Of a DNA stretch of 9,894 nucleotides, positions 4,512 to 9,894 are shown in pieces. The first letter of the stretch is position 1, and each line of letters opens with the position of its first letter. Source of the DNA: Nitrospirota bacterium (GTDB lineage Bacteria; Nitrospirota; Nitrospiria; Nitrospirales; Nitrospiraceae); the NCBI GenBank assembly GCA_016235225.1, contig JACRLS010000125.1, positions 1 through 9,894 on the forward strand, in the 5' to 3' direction. A program made the translations under genes and the position numbers. Below the pieces are notes generated by a model, which was given only the letters and a program-made list of their open reading frames with translations, was not told the origin of the DNA and ran no database searches.

Positions 4512-5747
4512 ATGAAACGCTACGTCATTGTCGGAGGTGGCCCGGCGGGCATCAGCGCTGCGCAGGCCATTCGCGCCAAAGACCCCGACGGCGCGATCGT
4601 GGTGGTGGACCGCGATCAGGACCCGCCGTACTATCGCACCGAGTTGGATACCTACATCGCCGGGGCGACCTCCGATGCGGAGATGCCGTTGCATCCGCCG
4701 AGTTTCTATGCGGAGCAGCGGATCGACCTGCGCCTGCAGTCGGTGGTGACGGCCATCCGGCCGGGCGAGCATGCCGTGCAGCTCTCGACCGGCGAGGTCC
4801 TGCCGTACGACGCGCTGTTGCTCGCGCTGGGCGCTTTGCCGATCACGCTGGGTTGGTTTGATTCAAGTATCCCTGCCCTGATGACCGTGCGGACCTGGCA
4901 GGATGCGCGGTGGGTCGTGCAACGGGCGACGGCCTCGAATGGCCCCGTGGTGGTCGTCGGGGGCGGCGTGTTGGGATTGATTTTGGCGGAGGGCTTGCGC
5001 GAGCGGGGGAGGCCGGTCGAATTGATCGAGCGGGAGGCGCGCCTCTGGGCGCCGATGTTCGACGACGAGGCCTCGGCCATGATCACCGCCAAGCTGGGCG
5101 AACGGGGAATCACGGTGCGCCTTCGTGAGGAGATCACCGTCGTCGAGCCGGCGGGGAACGTGGCCGTGCTCAGCACCACGAACGGGCGGAGGCTCACCAG
5201 TGATCTGGTCCTGGTGGCCATCGGCGTGAAACCGGACCTGACACTGTTGGCGGGGACGGGGATTCGCGCGGACCGCGGGATTCTGATCGACCATGAATGC
5301 CGGACCAACGTGCCGGACATCTTCGCGGCTGGCGACGCGGCGCAGGCCTACGATCCGCTGAGCGGGCAGTTCCGCGTGGTGACCAATTGGAATTACGCGA
5401 TGGAGCAGGGTAAGCTCGCCGGCACCTGCATGGCGGGGGGCGGCGCGCCGGCGAAGGGCGCCGTGACGTCGAACGCTGAGACCTTCTGCGGGGTGCGGGT
5501 GAGCGGGCTGGGGCTGACGCAGCCGAGGCCTGGTACGACCCTCGTGATCGGGCGCGATGCGGCCAAGGGCATCTATCGAAAACTGGTGGTGAAGCAGGAT
5601 CGTCTGATCGGCGCCTTGCTGGTGGGCAATACGAGCGGCGAAGGCATGATGCGAAAGACCATGCTAGACGGGGCACCCCTCACCCCGGCGGACGCGAAGT
5701 CGCGCTTTCTCACGGGACTGGTGCTGGAGGAGACGACGGTGGCATGA
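4512..5747 (+). CDS. FAD/NAD(P)-dependent pyridine nucleotide oxidoreductase
   Basis: A 411-residue flavoprotein of the two-dinucleotide-binding (pyridine nucleotide-disulfide reductase-like) superfamily. It has an N-terminal FAD Rossmann motif GGGPAG (8-13), a central NAD(P) motif VVVVGGGVLG (146-155) and the second FAD contact TNVPDIFAAGDAA (265-277). No Cys-x-x-x-x-Cys redox pair is visible, so it fits the rubredoxin/ferredoxin reductase and NirB-N-terminal type, which passes electrons from NAD(P)H to a partner protein, rather than a true disulfide reductase. The C-terminal part (310-411) is a separate small domain. The partner is unknown. The start at 4512 gives a perfect dinucleotide-fold N-terminus (MKRYVIVGGG) but has no Shine-Dalgarno. 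The stop overlaps the ATG of the next gene by 4 bp, implying co-expression with the exported PLD-like protein. Confidence 0.9.
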   Translation: MKRYVIVGGGPAGISAAQAIRAKDPDGAIVVVDRDQDPPYYRTELDTYIAGATSDAEMPLHPPSFYAEQRIDLRLQSVVTAIRPGEHAVQLSTGEVLPYDALLLALGALPITLGWFDSSIPALMTVRTWQDARWVVQRATASNGPVVVVGGGVLGLILAEGLRERGRPVELIEREARLWAPMFDDEASAMITAKLGERGITVRLREEITVVEPAGNVAVLSTTNGRRLTSDLVLVAIGVKPDLTLLAGTGIRADRGILIDHECRTNVPDIFAAGDAAQAYDPLSGQFRVVTNWNYAMEQGKLAGTCMAGGGAPAKGAVTSNAETFCGVRVSGLGLTQPRPGTTLVIGRDAAKGIYRKLVVKQDRLIGALLVGNTSGEGMMRKTMLDGAPLTPADAKSRFLTGLVLEETTVA

Positions 5748-6286
5748 GGCAGCCGCTGTGGGTCCTGTCGGCCGTGCTGCTGGTGTTGCTCGCACTGCCG
5801 GGGCTGTCCGAGGCCGGGGCCCTGTCACCCGAGATCTACTATGCACCGGAGGACTTGCCCGGCGACCGGCTCGCTTCACTATACGATCGGGCCCAGCGCT
5901 ACCTCTACGTGTCGGTGTATCGGTTGACCTATCCGCCGATTGTGCGGGCGTTGGTGGCTGCCAAGAAGCGGGGCGTGGACGTGCGTCTGGTGACCGATCG
6001 CGAGGGGCTGAACGATCCGAAGGTGGAGTCGGCCCTGACCACATTGCACCTCGCGGGCGTGCCCATTCGCATCAACCGGCACGACGCGCTGATGCACCTC
6101 AAGCAGTCCGTGATGGACGATGAGATGAATACGTCGGGCTCCATGAATCAGACCGGCAGCGCCAATCGCTACAACGATGAACGGTTGGACGTGCTGCGCG
6201 ATCATGTGACGACGGTGAAGGCCCGGGAAAAGTTTCTGTCGATGTGGAAGGATGAGGAAAGGTTTCGGGCATGGAAGCAAGAGTAG
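5744..6286 (+). CDS. Exported phospholipase D-like (HKD) protein, Nuc type
   Basis: A 180-residue protein with a hydrophobic N-terminus (3-20) and small residues ahead of a plausible cleavage after LSEAGA, so it is likely exported. The body is a single PLD-like domain: YLYVSVYRLTYPPIVRALVAAKKRGVDVRLVTD (53-85), then the catalytic HxKx4D at H118, K120 and D125, followed by SGSMNQTGSANRYNDE (131-146), which matches the GS-x-N segment after the HKD motif. One HKD per chain means an active site would form from a dimer, as in Nuc-type endonucleases; a nuclease or phosphodiesterase role is likely. Its ATG overlaps the preceding TGA (ATGA), so translation is coupled to the oxidoreductase gene, an unusual partner. 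Three bases after the stop, a long hairpin element begins. Confidence 0.88.
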   Translation: MRQPLWVLSAVLLVLLALPGLSEAGALSPEIYYAPEDLPGDRLASLYDRAQRYLYVSVYRLTYPPIVRALVAAKKRGVDVRLVTDREGLNDPKVESALTTLHLAGVPIRINRHDALMHLKQSVMDDEMNTSGSMNQTGSANRYNDERLDVLRDHVTTVKAREKFLSMWKDEERFRAWKQE

Positions 6287-6288
6287 GT

Positions 6289-6396
6289 GTCGTGGTTAAG
6301 AGGCCTCGATCAGGCTCTTTGCTCGCGCAACGCGCGGTCGCGGACTCCCCTCGTTGGACGCGCGCAGTCGAGCCTGACCGGGGCCTCTTGCACGAC
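6289..6396. repeat. Nested-hairpin element, best copy
   Basis: The outer arms 6298-6317 and 6370-6389 pair at 18 of 20 positions, plus one G-T wobble. A further GTCGTG/CACGAC pair (6289-6294, 6391-6396) extends the stem. The inner core has TGCTCGCGCAAC (6320-6331) facing GTTGGACGCGCGCA (from 6353), which pair with a two-base bulge and one mismatch. The element starts 3 nt after the stop codon at 6284-6286, so it lies in the 3' untranslated region of the oxidoreductase-PLD transcript and may stabilise or terminate it. There is no transposase, tRNA-like fold or T-run. Confidence 0.7.
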
Positions 6397-6462
6397 CTGA
6401 CAGCCATCGCGCGAAACCTAGGGAGAGTGGAGATGAAGGTCCTGGGGGAAGGGAACCTATCC

Positions 6463-6517
6463 AGACTCTGTGCTCGCGAAATGCGCGAAAGCAAGGTGCG
6501 TGGACGGTCGAGAGTCT
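6463..6517. repeat. Nested-hairpin element, degenerate copy
   Basis: AGACTCT (6463-6469) pairs exactly with AGAGTCT (6511-6517) around a core that begins TGTGCTCGCG and ends GGACGGTCG. The core is recognisable but diverged and shorter than the flanking copies. A further CTTGCTCC/GGAGCGAG pair lies between it and the next copy. Confidence 0.45.
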
Positions 6518-6554
6518 TCCTTGCTCCCGGAGCGCGCGCCATCGGAAGGAGCGA

Positions 6555-6648
6555 GAGGGTGGCCTGCTGATCTCCTGTGCTCGCGCAACGCGCGGCCTCA
6601 GAAGGCCCTCGTTGGACGCGCGCACTGGGAGATCAATCAGGCCCTCTT
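6555..6648. repeat. Nested-hairpin element, second good copy
   Basis: The outer arm GGCCTGCTGATCTCC (6561-6575) pairs with GGGAGATCAATCAGGCC (6627-6643) with one small bulge. The inner core TGCTCGCGCAAC facing GTTGGACGCGCGCA is the same as in the copy at 6289. The apex is a perfect 5-bp hairpin GGCCT/AGGCC with loop CAGA (6594-6607). The length, about 94 nt, equals that of the first copy, while the outer arm sequence is different, so the arms covary between copies. Confidence 0.7.
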
Positions 6649-6729
6649 CCCGAGATGGAGATAAGCAAGCTTGGAAGGATCATTTCTATAGGATCACTGC
6701 TTGCTCGACGGGCGCAGTAGAATCCTCTC
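6607..6729 (+). repeat. Dispersed repeat, copy 2 of the 1935-2081 sequence
   Basis: It shares the string CCTCGTTGGACGCGCGCACT, GAGATCAATCAG, and a perfectly identical 30-nt segment at 6661-6690 with the copy at 1935-2081. It lacks the 21-nt tandem duplication found there. The right side continues to AATCCTC before the two diverge. Its left end coincides with the right half of the nested hairpin, so the two repeat families are joined here. From 6730 to 6816 nothing recognisable is seen. Confidence 0.75.
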
Positions 6730-6830
6730 GACTGTCCGCGTATGAGATCGCGTAGGAAGGACCGTGGCTCCGTTCGCTGCGCCACCCGGAGACATTTCTC
6801 CATTCGAGCGAAACCTGGGGGGAGCAAGCG

Positions 6831-8084
6831 GTGACTGAACGAACCGATGTGGTGGTGGTCGGGGCCGGGGGCGGCGGGGCGGTGCTCGGGCTCGCCCTGG
6901 CTCAGAAGGGCCTGGGGACCATTGTGCTCGAACAGGCGTCAGGACCGCCCGGCGGCTTGCGTGGAGAAATCCTCCAACCCAACGGGCAGCAGGTCTTGGC
7001 TCGGTTGGGTTTGCTGGACAAGCTCCCGTCAAAGGCGGTGCGATCAGTTCGCTATTTCCATTTTTGCCGAGCCGGTGGGGCCCACCTCTGCACCGTGGAT
7101 TACGAGATGCTCCCGCCGCCCTACAACCGGGCTGTGGTGACGCTGCCGAATGTGGCCCACCATGTGATACTGGATACCTACGAGCAGGCCGCGCTCGGTG
7201 GTCTGCGCCATGGCACCAGTTTCAAGGGCCTACGCCGCGACGGCTCGCGCGTCACCGGCGTATGGGCGGAACAGCAAGGGAAAGCGGTCGAGATCGAGGC
7301 GACGCTGGTGGTGGGCGCCGACGGAGCGCGCTCGAAGGTTCGGGAGGCGCTCGGTATTCCGGGCACGCTTCACCTCTATGAGGACGGCTACCTGATCGGG
7401 CTGGTCGATCAGGCGGAGGCGCTGGAGGAGTCGCTCTATTTTGTCGGGCGCGGCGAAATCCTCGGGGTGTTTCCTGCCGCCGACCGTAAGCTCTATTTCT
7501 TCCTGATGATCCCGGCCGGTTCATATGAGGCGGTCAAAGCCAAGGGCCTTCCGGCGCTCTGCGAGACCCTCACACGCATTGCGCCCGACTTAGGGCAGAC
7601 GTTTCGTAATCTGACCGACTGGTCGCAGACGGCCTACATGCCGACCGGCCGCGTGCGGACCCCTCGATGGGTGGCCGACGGAGCGTTGCTGATCGGGGAT
7701 GCCGCCCACGCGATGAATCCGCACGTCTCCCAGGGGCGCATGCAGGCCATGATGGATGCGATGACCGTGGCCGATCTGGCGCCTGAGTGGCTGGCGCGTG
7801 GTGATATGTCTGCGGGAACGCTGGCGGAGTTTGAGCGGCGACGTCGTCCGCAGGTGACGATGTTGCAACGCCTGGCGGATGAGCAAGTGGTCTTTTGGAA
7901 TACCGGCAATCCCGTCTTGATGCTGTTGCGGGACCGGGTGTTTCGGACGCTCGACCGAAACCGGCGGCTTCGGTATGCTGTGCTCGAAGCGACGGCGGGC
8001 TTGCGTGCTCAGCCTCCCTTCAGTGTCTGGGATCGGCTCGTGGCCGGCGGATTTGTGCCGGATTTTTCGAAAGATCGTGTGTAG
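6831..8084 (+). CDS. FAD-dependent monooxygenase, UbiH/PHBH-type
   Basis: A 417-residue flavoprotein of the aromatic-ring hydroxylase (FAD_binding_3) family, which uses NAD(P)H and O2 to hydroxylate a small molecule; geranylgeranyl-reductase-like relatives exist and cannot be excluded. It shows the FAD Rossmann motif VVVVGAGGGG (7-16), the DG motif VVGADGARS (160-168) and the GD motif LIGDAAHAMNPHVSQG (287-302), in which the common GQG is SQG. Start: GTG at 6831, preceded at 6-nt spacing by a strong GGGGGGAG (6817-6824). No signal or membrane segment is visible. The next gene follows 16 bp downstream in the same direction. The substrate is unknown, and no quinone or polyketide pathway gene is in view. 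Confidence 0.9.
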   Translation: MTERTDVVVVGAGGGGAVLGLALAQKGLGTIVLEQASGPPGGLRGEILQPNGQQVLARLGLLDKLPSKAVRSVRYFHFCRAGGAHLCTVDYEMLPPPYNRAVVTLPNVAHHVILDTYEQAALGGLRHGTSFKGLRRDGSRVTGVWAEQQGKAVEIEATLVVGADGARSKVREALGIPGTLHLYEDGYLIGLVDQAEALEESLYFVGRGEILGVFPAADRKLYFFLMIPAGSYEAVKAKGLPALCETLTRIAPDLGQTFRNLTDWSQTAYMPTGRVRTPRWVADGALLIGDAAHAMNPHVSQGRMQAMMDAMTVADLAPEWLARGDMSAGTLAEFERRRRPQVTMLQRLADEQVVFWNTGNPVLMLLRDRVFRTLDRNRRLRYAVLEATAGLRAQPPFSVWDRLVAGGFVPDFSKDRV

Positions 8085-8100
8085 GGGCAATCTGACCTTC

Positions 8101-8883
8101 ATGACCATTCTACTGAGAGACAGTACGCTGGCTTCACTCCCCGACGATCTTCGGGCGTTGCTCCGGCGCTATGTGAAGCAGATCGGCGGGATCTTCGGCG
8201 AGGAGTTGTCGGCGATCGTCCTGTATGGGAGCGGCGCGGGCCCCGACTATCTGCCCGATCGGTCGAACGTGAACGTGCTTATCGTGCTGGCCCGCCAGAG
8301 TCCTGAGACCCTCCGCCGCTACGCCGCGCTCCACCGGAACTGGCAGAAGGAGCAGGTGATTCCGCTGTTCCTCACGGTGGAGGAATTGCGGGCCACGCGC
8401 GACCGGTTTCCGCTGGAGTATCAGGATATGGCCGAACCCCATCTTGTGCTTGCCGGGGACGATCCCTTCACGGAGCCGATGGTGGAGGCGCGAGTCCTGG
8501 CTGAGGCCTGCCTTCGTGAGCTGCGGGGTCAGCTCGTGCGGCTGCGGCAACGATTCGTAGAGGGCGGCGGGTCCGTGGAAGCCGTACTGATATTGCTGCC
8601 GCTCTCCCTCACGGCGACGCTCCCGGCCTTGCGCGGGCTATTGCAGGCGCAGGGGCGGCCGATGTGTCGGACGACGGAGACGGTGATCCATGACGTGCAG
8701 GCCCCGCTGGGTCTCGACCTCGGGGTCTTCCACGAAGTGCTGCAGCTCAAGCGCGGCCGGATCGGGCCGGGGCCGGCCGAGGCGCCGCGGCTCTACGACC
8801 GATACGTGACGGCGCTTGAGGCGCTGGTCGAACGGGCAGAGGCGGTGGCGAAGGTGAAGTGGTCAGTGGGTAGTGGTCAGTGA
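8101..8883 (+). CDS. Nucleotidyltransferase-fold protein with Asn-x-Asn in place of Asp-x-Asp
   Basis: A 260-residue protein. Residues 38-62 (AIVLYGSGAGPDYLPDRSNVNVLIV) follow the pol-beta nucleotidyltransferase pattern: GS at 43-44, then a spacer and the strand that normally holds Asp-x-Asp. Here the pair is N56 and N58, so ordinary two-metal catalysis is doubtful unless D53 or another acid substitutes. The remainder is helical, with a hydrophobic AVLILLPLSLTATLPALRGLL segment (161-181) and a further helical domain, resembling the helical tails of aminoglycoside-type nucleotidyltransferases. The ATG at 8101 is chosen because AGGGG lies 12 nt upstream and the longer frame would overlap the monooxygenase gene. 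The last residues KWSVGSGQ and the stop codon are encoded by a heptad tract, so the true ancestral C-terminus may have been different. Confidence 0.8.
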   Translation: MTILLRDSTLASLPDDLRALLRRYVKQIGGIFGEELSAIVLYGSGAGPDYLPDRSNVNVLIVLARQSPETLRRYAALHRNWQKEQVIPLFLTVEELRATRDRFPLEYQDMAEPHLVLAGDDPFTEPMVEARVLAEACLRELRGQLVRLRQRFVEGGGSVEAVLILLPLSLTATLPALRGLLQAQGRPMCRTTETVIHDVQAPLGLDLGVFHEVLQLKRGRIGPGPAEAPRLYDRYVTALEALVERAEAVAKVKWSVGSGQ

Positions 8884-8886
8884 GGA
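8859..8886 (+). repeat. Heptad tract E, spanning the stop codon
   Basis: Four 7-nt units in register, for example GTGGTCA and GTGAGGA. The array runs through the last codons of the upstream gene and supplies its TGA (8881-8883). Facing it 67 nt downstream is the complementary-type tract at 8954. The intervening sequence (8887-8953) shows nothing recognisable. Confidence 0.7.
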
Positions 8887-8953
8887 CAAGGAGAATTTCA
8901 CCGGCAATTGGTTCCGATGCAAGGGAGCGCTCTTGGCGTGTCACCGACGAGTC

Positions 8954-9016
8954 TTGTCCACTATCCACGAACCTCCGACGAGTCATCCCTCACCCCTGAC
9001 CCCCGACCACGGACTT
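8954..9016 (+). repeat. Heptad tract F, running up to the TPM gene start
   Basis: Nine consecutive 7-nt units in register, for example CTCACCC and CTGACCC, ending 3 nt before the ATG at 9020. It is the longest array in the window. Several units (TGTCCAC, CGACCAC) resemble the reverse complement of units in tract E. It forms the whole 5' leader of the TPM gene and has no Shine-Dalgarno. Confidence 0.75.
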
Positions 9017-9019
9017 CAC

Positions 9020-9724
9020 ATGACCAGCATCAGGATTTGGCTCACGTGCGCCGGAATGCTCCTCGGCGCTGCGCAGATTGCTCATGCGAGCTATCCCGGC
9101 AGTCCGAAATTGCCGGAGCCGGTGGGCTATGTGAGCGACCACGCGCAGGTGTTGGAGGCGGATTGGAAGGCGCGCATCCGCTCGGTCTGTGAAGACCTGG
9201 AACGGAAGACCGGCGTGGAAATGGTGGTGGTGACTGTGCCTAAGGCCGCGCCCTATCGGTCGGCTCAAGAGTATGGATCGGCACTTTACGAACGCTGGGG
9301 GATCGGCACTGCGCAGCAGGAGCATGGGCTGATGATTCTCGCGGTGATCGAGGATCGCCAGGCGTCGATGACTGTGGGTCGGCCCCTCTACGGGCAGTTG
9401 CCGAAAGACCGGATCGAGCAGATCGGACGCGAGACCATTGAACAGGAATTCCGCCACGGGCATTATGGCGAAGGACTCTATCGAGCCGTGGTCTCGCTCG
9501 CGACCCATCTCCAAGATTTCCGCGTGGGCGTGAAGCCGCGTTCGCACCTCAAGGGCCTGGGCATCTGGCTGACGCTGGCCATGGTGGTGGGGTTTTTGTG
9601 GTTCCTCTGGTCGGTCAGCCGGCCGGATCTTCGCCATCCGTACGGGCGTATTCGTCGAGGCGAATTCTGGGGCAGCGGCCGCGGCGGCTTCGGCGGGAGA
9701 TTGAGCGGCGACAGTTGGCGGTAG
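9020..9724 (+). CDS. TPM-domain protein, exported and membrane-anchored
   Basis: A 234-residue protein with a clear signal peptide (MTSIRIWLTCAGMLLGAAQIAHA, likely cut before S24), a TPM domain (about 35-165: PVGYVSDHAQVLE..., GVEMVVVTVPKA, HGLMILAVIEDRQASMTVGR), one membrane segment (180-200, GIWLTLAMVVGFLWFLWSVS), and a short Gly/Arg-rich cytoplasmic tail ending GSGRGGFGGRLSGDSWR. TPM proteins sit in the envelope with the domain outside. Proposed roles include envelope or photosystem maintenance, and some relatives have phosphatase activity. The ATG at 9020 is chosen because it begins the signal peptide; an in-frame upstream GTG (8873) would read through the heptad array. It is convergent with the gene at the window's end, 6 bp between stops. 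Confidence 0.9.
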   Translation: MTSIRIWLTCAGMLLGAAQIAHASYPGSPKLPEPVGYVSDHAQVLEADWKARIRSVCEDLERKTGVEMVVVTVPKAAPYRSAQEYGSALYERWGIGTAQQEHGLMILAVIEDRQASMTVGRPLYGQLPKDRIEQIGRETIEQEFRHGHYGEGLYRAVVSLATHLQDFRVGVKPRSHLKGLGIWLTLAMVVGFLWFLWSVSRPDLRHPYGRIRRGEFWGSGRGGFGGRLSGDSWR

Positions 9725-9730
9725 TCGCCC

Positions 9731-9894
9731 TTATTCGTGTTTGAACCAGCGTGTCACGCGCAGGCTCTCCCCCGGCGCCTTGGCGACATAGGTCGTTGAC
9801 CCCACCTGGTAGACCTCACCCTGCTCGTTCCGTACCAGCACGACCTGTCCGGCATTCGTGCTGCCGAAGCCATCCGGAATAACGGCCGGTTCTT
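9731..9894 (-). CDS. 3' end of an unidentified gene (partial)
   Basis: The last 53 codons of a minus-strand gene that continues past the window edge, ending TAA at 9731-9733. The fragment reads EPAVIPDGFGSTNAGQVV... and ends TRWFKHE. It has strand-rich composition and good codon use, so it looks like real coding sequence. I do not recognise the family. It is convergent with the TPM gene. Confidence 0.6.
   Translation of the reverse strand, partial: EPAVIPDGFGSTNAGQVVLVRNEQGEVYQVGSTTYVAKAPGESLRVTRWFKHE

Noticed and set aside
6289..6740. CRISPR array
   Set aside because: Repeats are inverted and nested with irregular spacing; there are no regular repeat-spacer units and no cas gene.
7975..8100. 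Upstream start for the 260-residue nucleotidyltransferase-fold protein
   Set aside because: It would overlap the end of the monooxygenase gene by more than 100 bp with no motif in the added residues.
8873..9019. Upstream GTG start for the TPM protein
   Set aside because: It reads through the heptad array and puts about 49 residues ahead of a clear signal peptide.

Overview
The window is GC-rich bacterial chromosome. The mix of compact housekeeping-type genes, an accessory stretch full of small toxin-antitoxin-like modules, and intergenic DNA crowded with short repeats is reminiscent of Nitrospira/Nitrospirota. That assignment is an impression from gene style and repeat content, not a proven placement. 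No rRNA, tRNA, CRISPR array or transposase gene was seen.

Layout. (1) 98-1224, minus strand: a two-gene unit of a ThiS/MoaD-type sulfur carrier followed 2 bp later by a CysK-type cysteine synthase, with a plausible promoter at 1267-1295. (2) 1225-2339: about 1.1 kb without a convincing gene, holding heptad tracts, REP-like hairpins, inverted repeats and copies of a local repeat family. (3) 2340-4377: an accessory island. It has a Phd/YefM antitoxin with an apparent +1 frameshift, coupled to an intact RelE/ParE-type toxin (plus strand); a nucleotidyltransferase with an overlapping 64-residue partner (minus strand), bracketed by a near-identical 20-bp direct repeat; and a 124-residue orphan protein. 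(4) 4512-6286: an FAD/NAD(P) oxidoreductase whose stop overlaps the start of a small exported phospholipase-D-like (HKD) protein. (5) 6287-6830: a second repeat region with long nested hairpins and a copy of the sequence at 1935-2081. (6) 6831-8883: an aromatic-ring-hydroxylase-type FAD monooxygenase, then a nucleotidyltransferase-fold protein whose expected Asp-x-Asp pair is Asn-x-Asn. (7) 9020-9724: an exported, membrane-anchored TPM-domain protein, convergent with the 3' end of an unidentified minus-strand gene at the window edge.

The most unusual signal is in the non-coding DNA. Several gene boundaries carry degenerate tandem arrays with a strict 7-bp period. Read in the direction of the genes, a GTGA/GTGG-type array follows or overlaps a stop codon (6-92 and 8859-8886), and a TCAC/CCAC-type array precedes the next gene (4472-4506, 8954-9016, and on the minus strand 1330-1518). 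Two downstream starts (4512, 9020) have no visible Shine-Dalgarno and begin almost directly after such an array. A second, independent family consists of about 92-nt nested hairpins with a conserved inner core and a variable but self-complementary outer stem. All functions are read from motifs by eye; no search was run.
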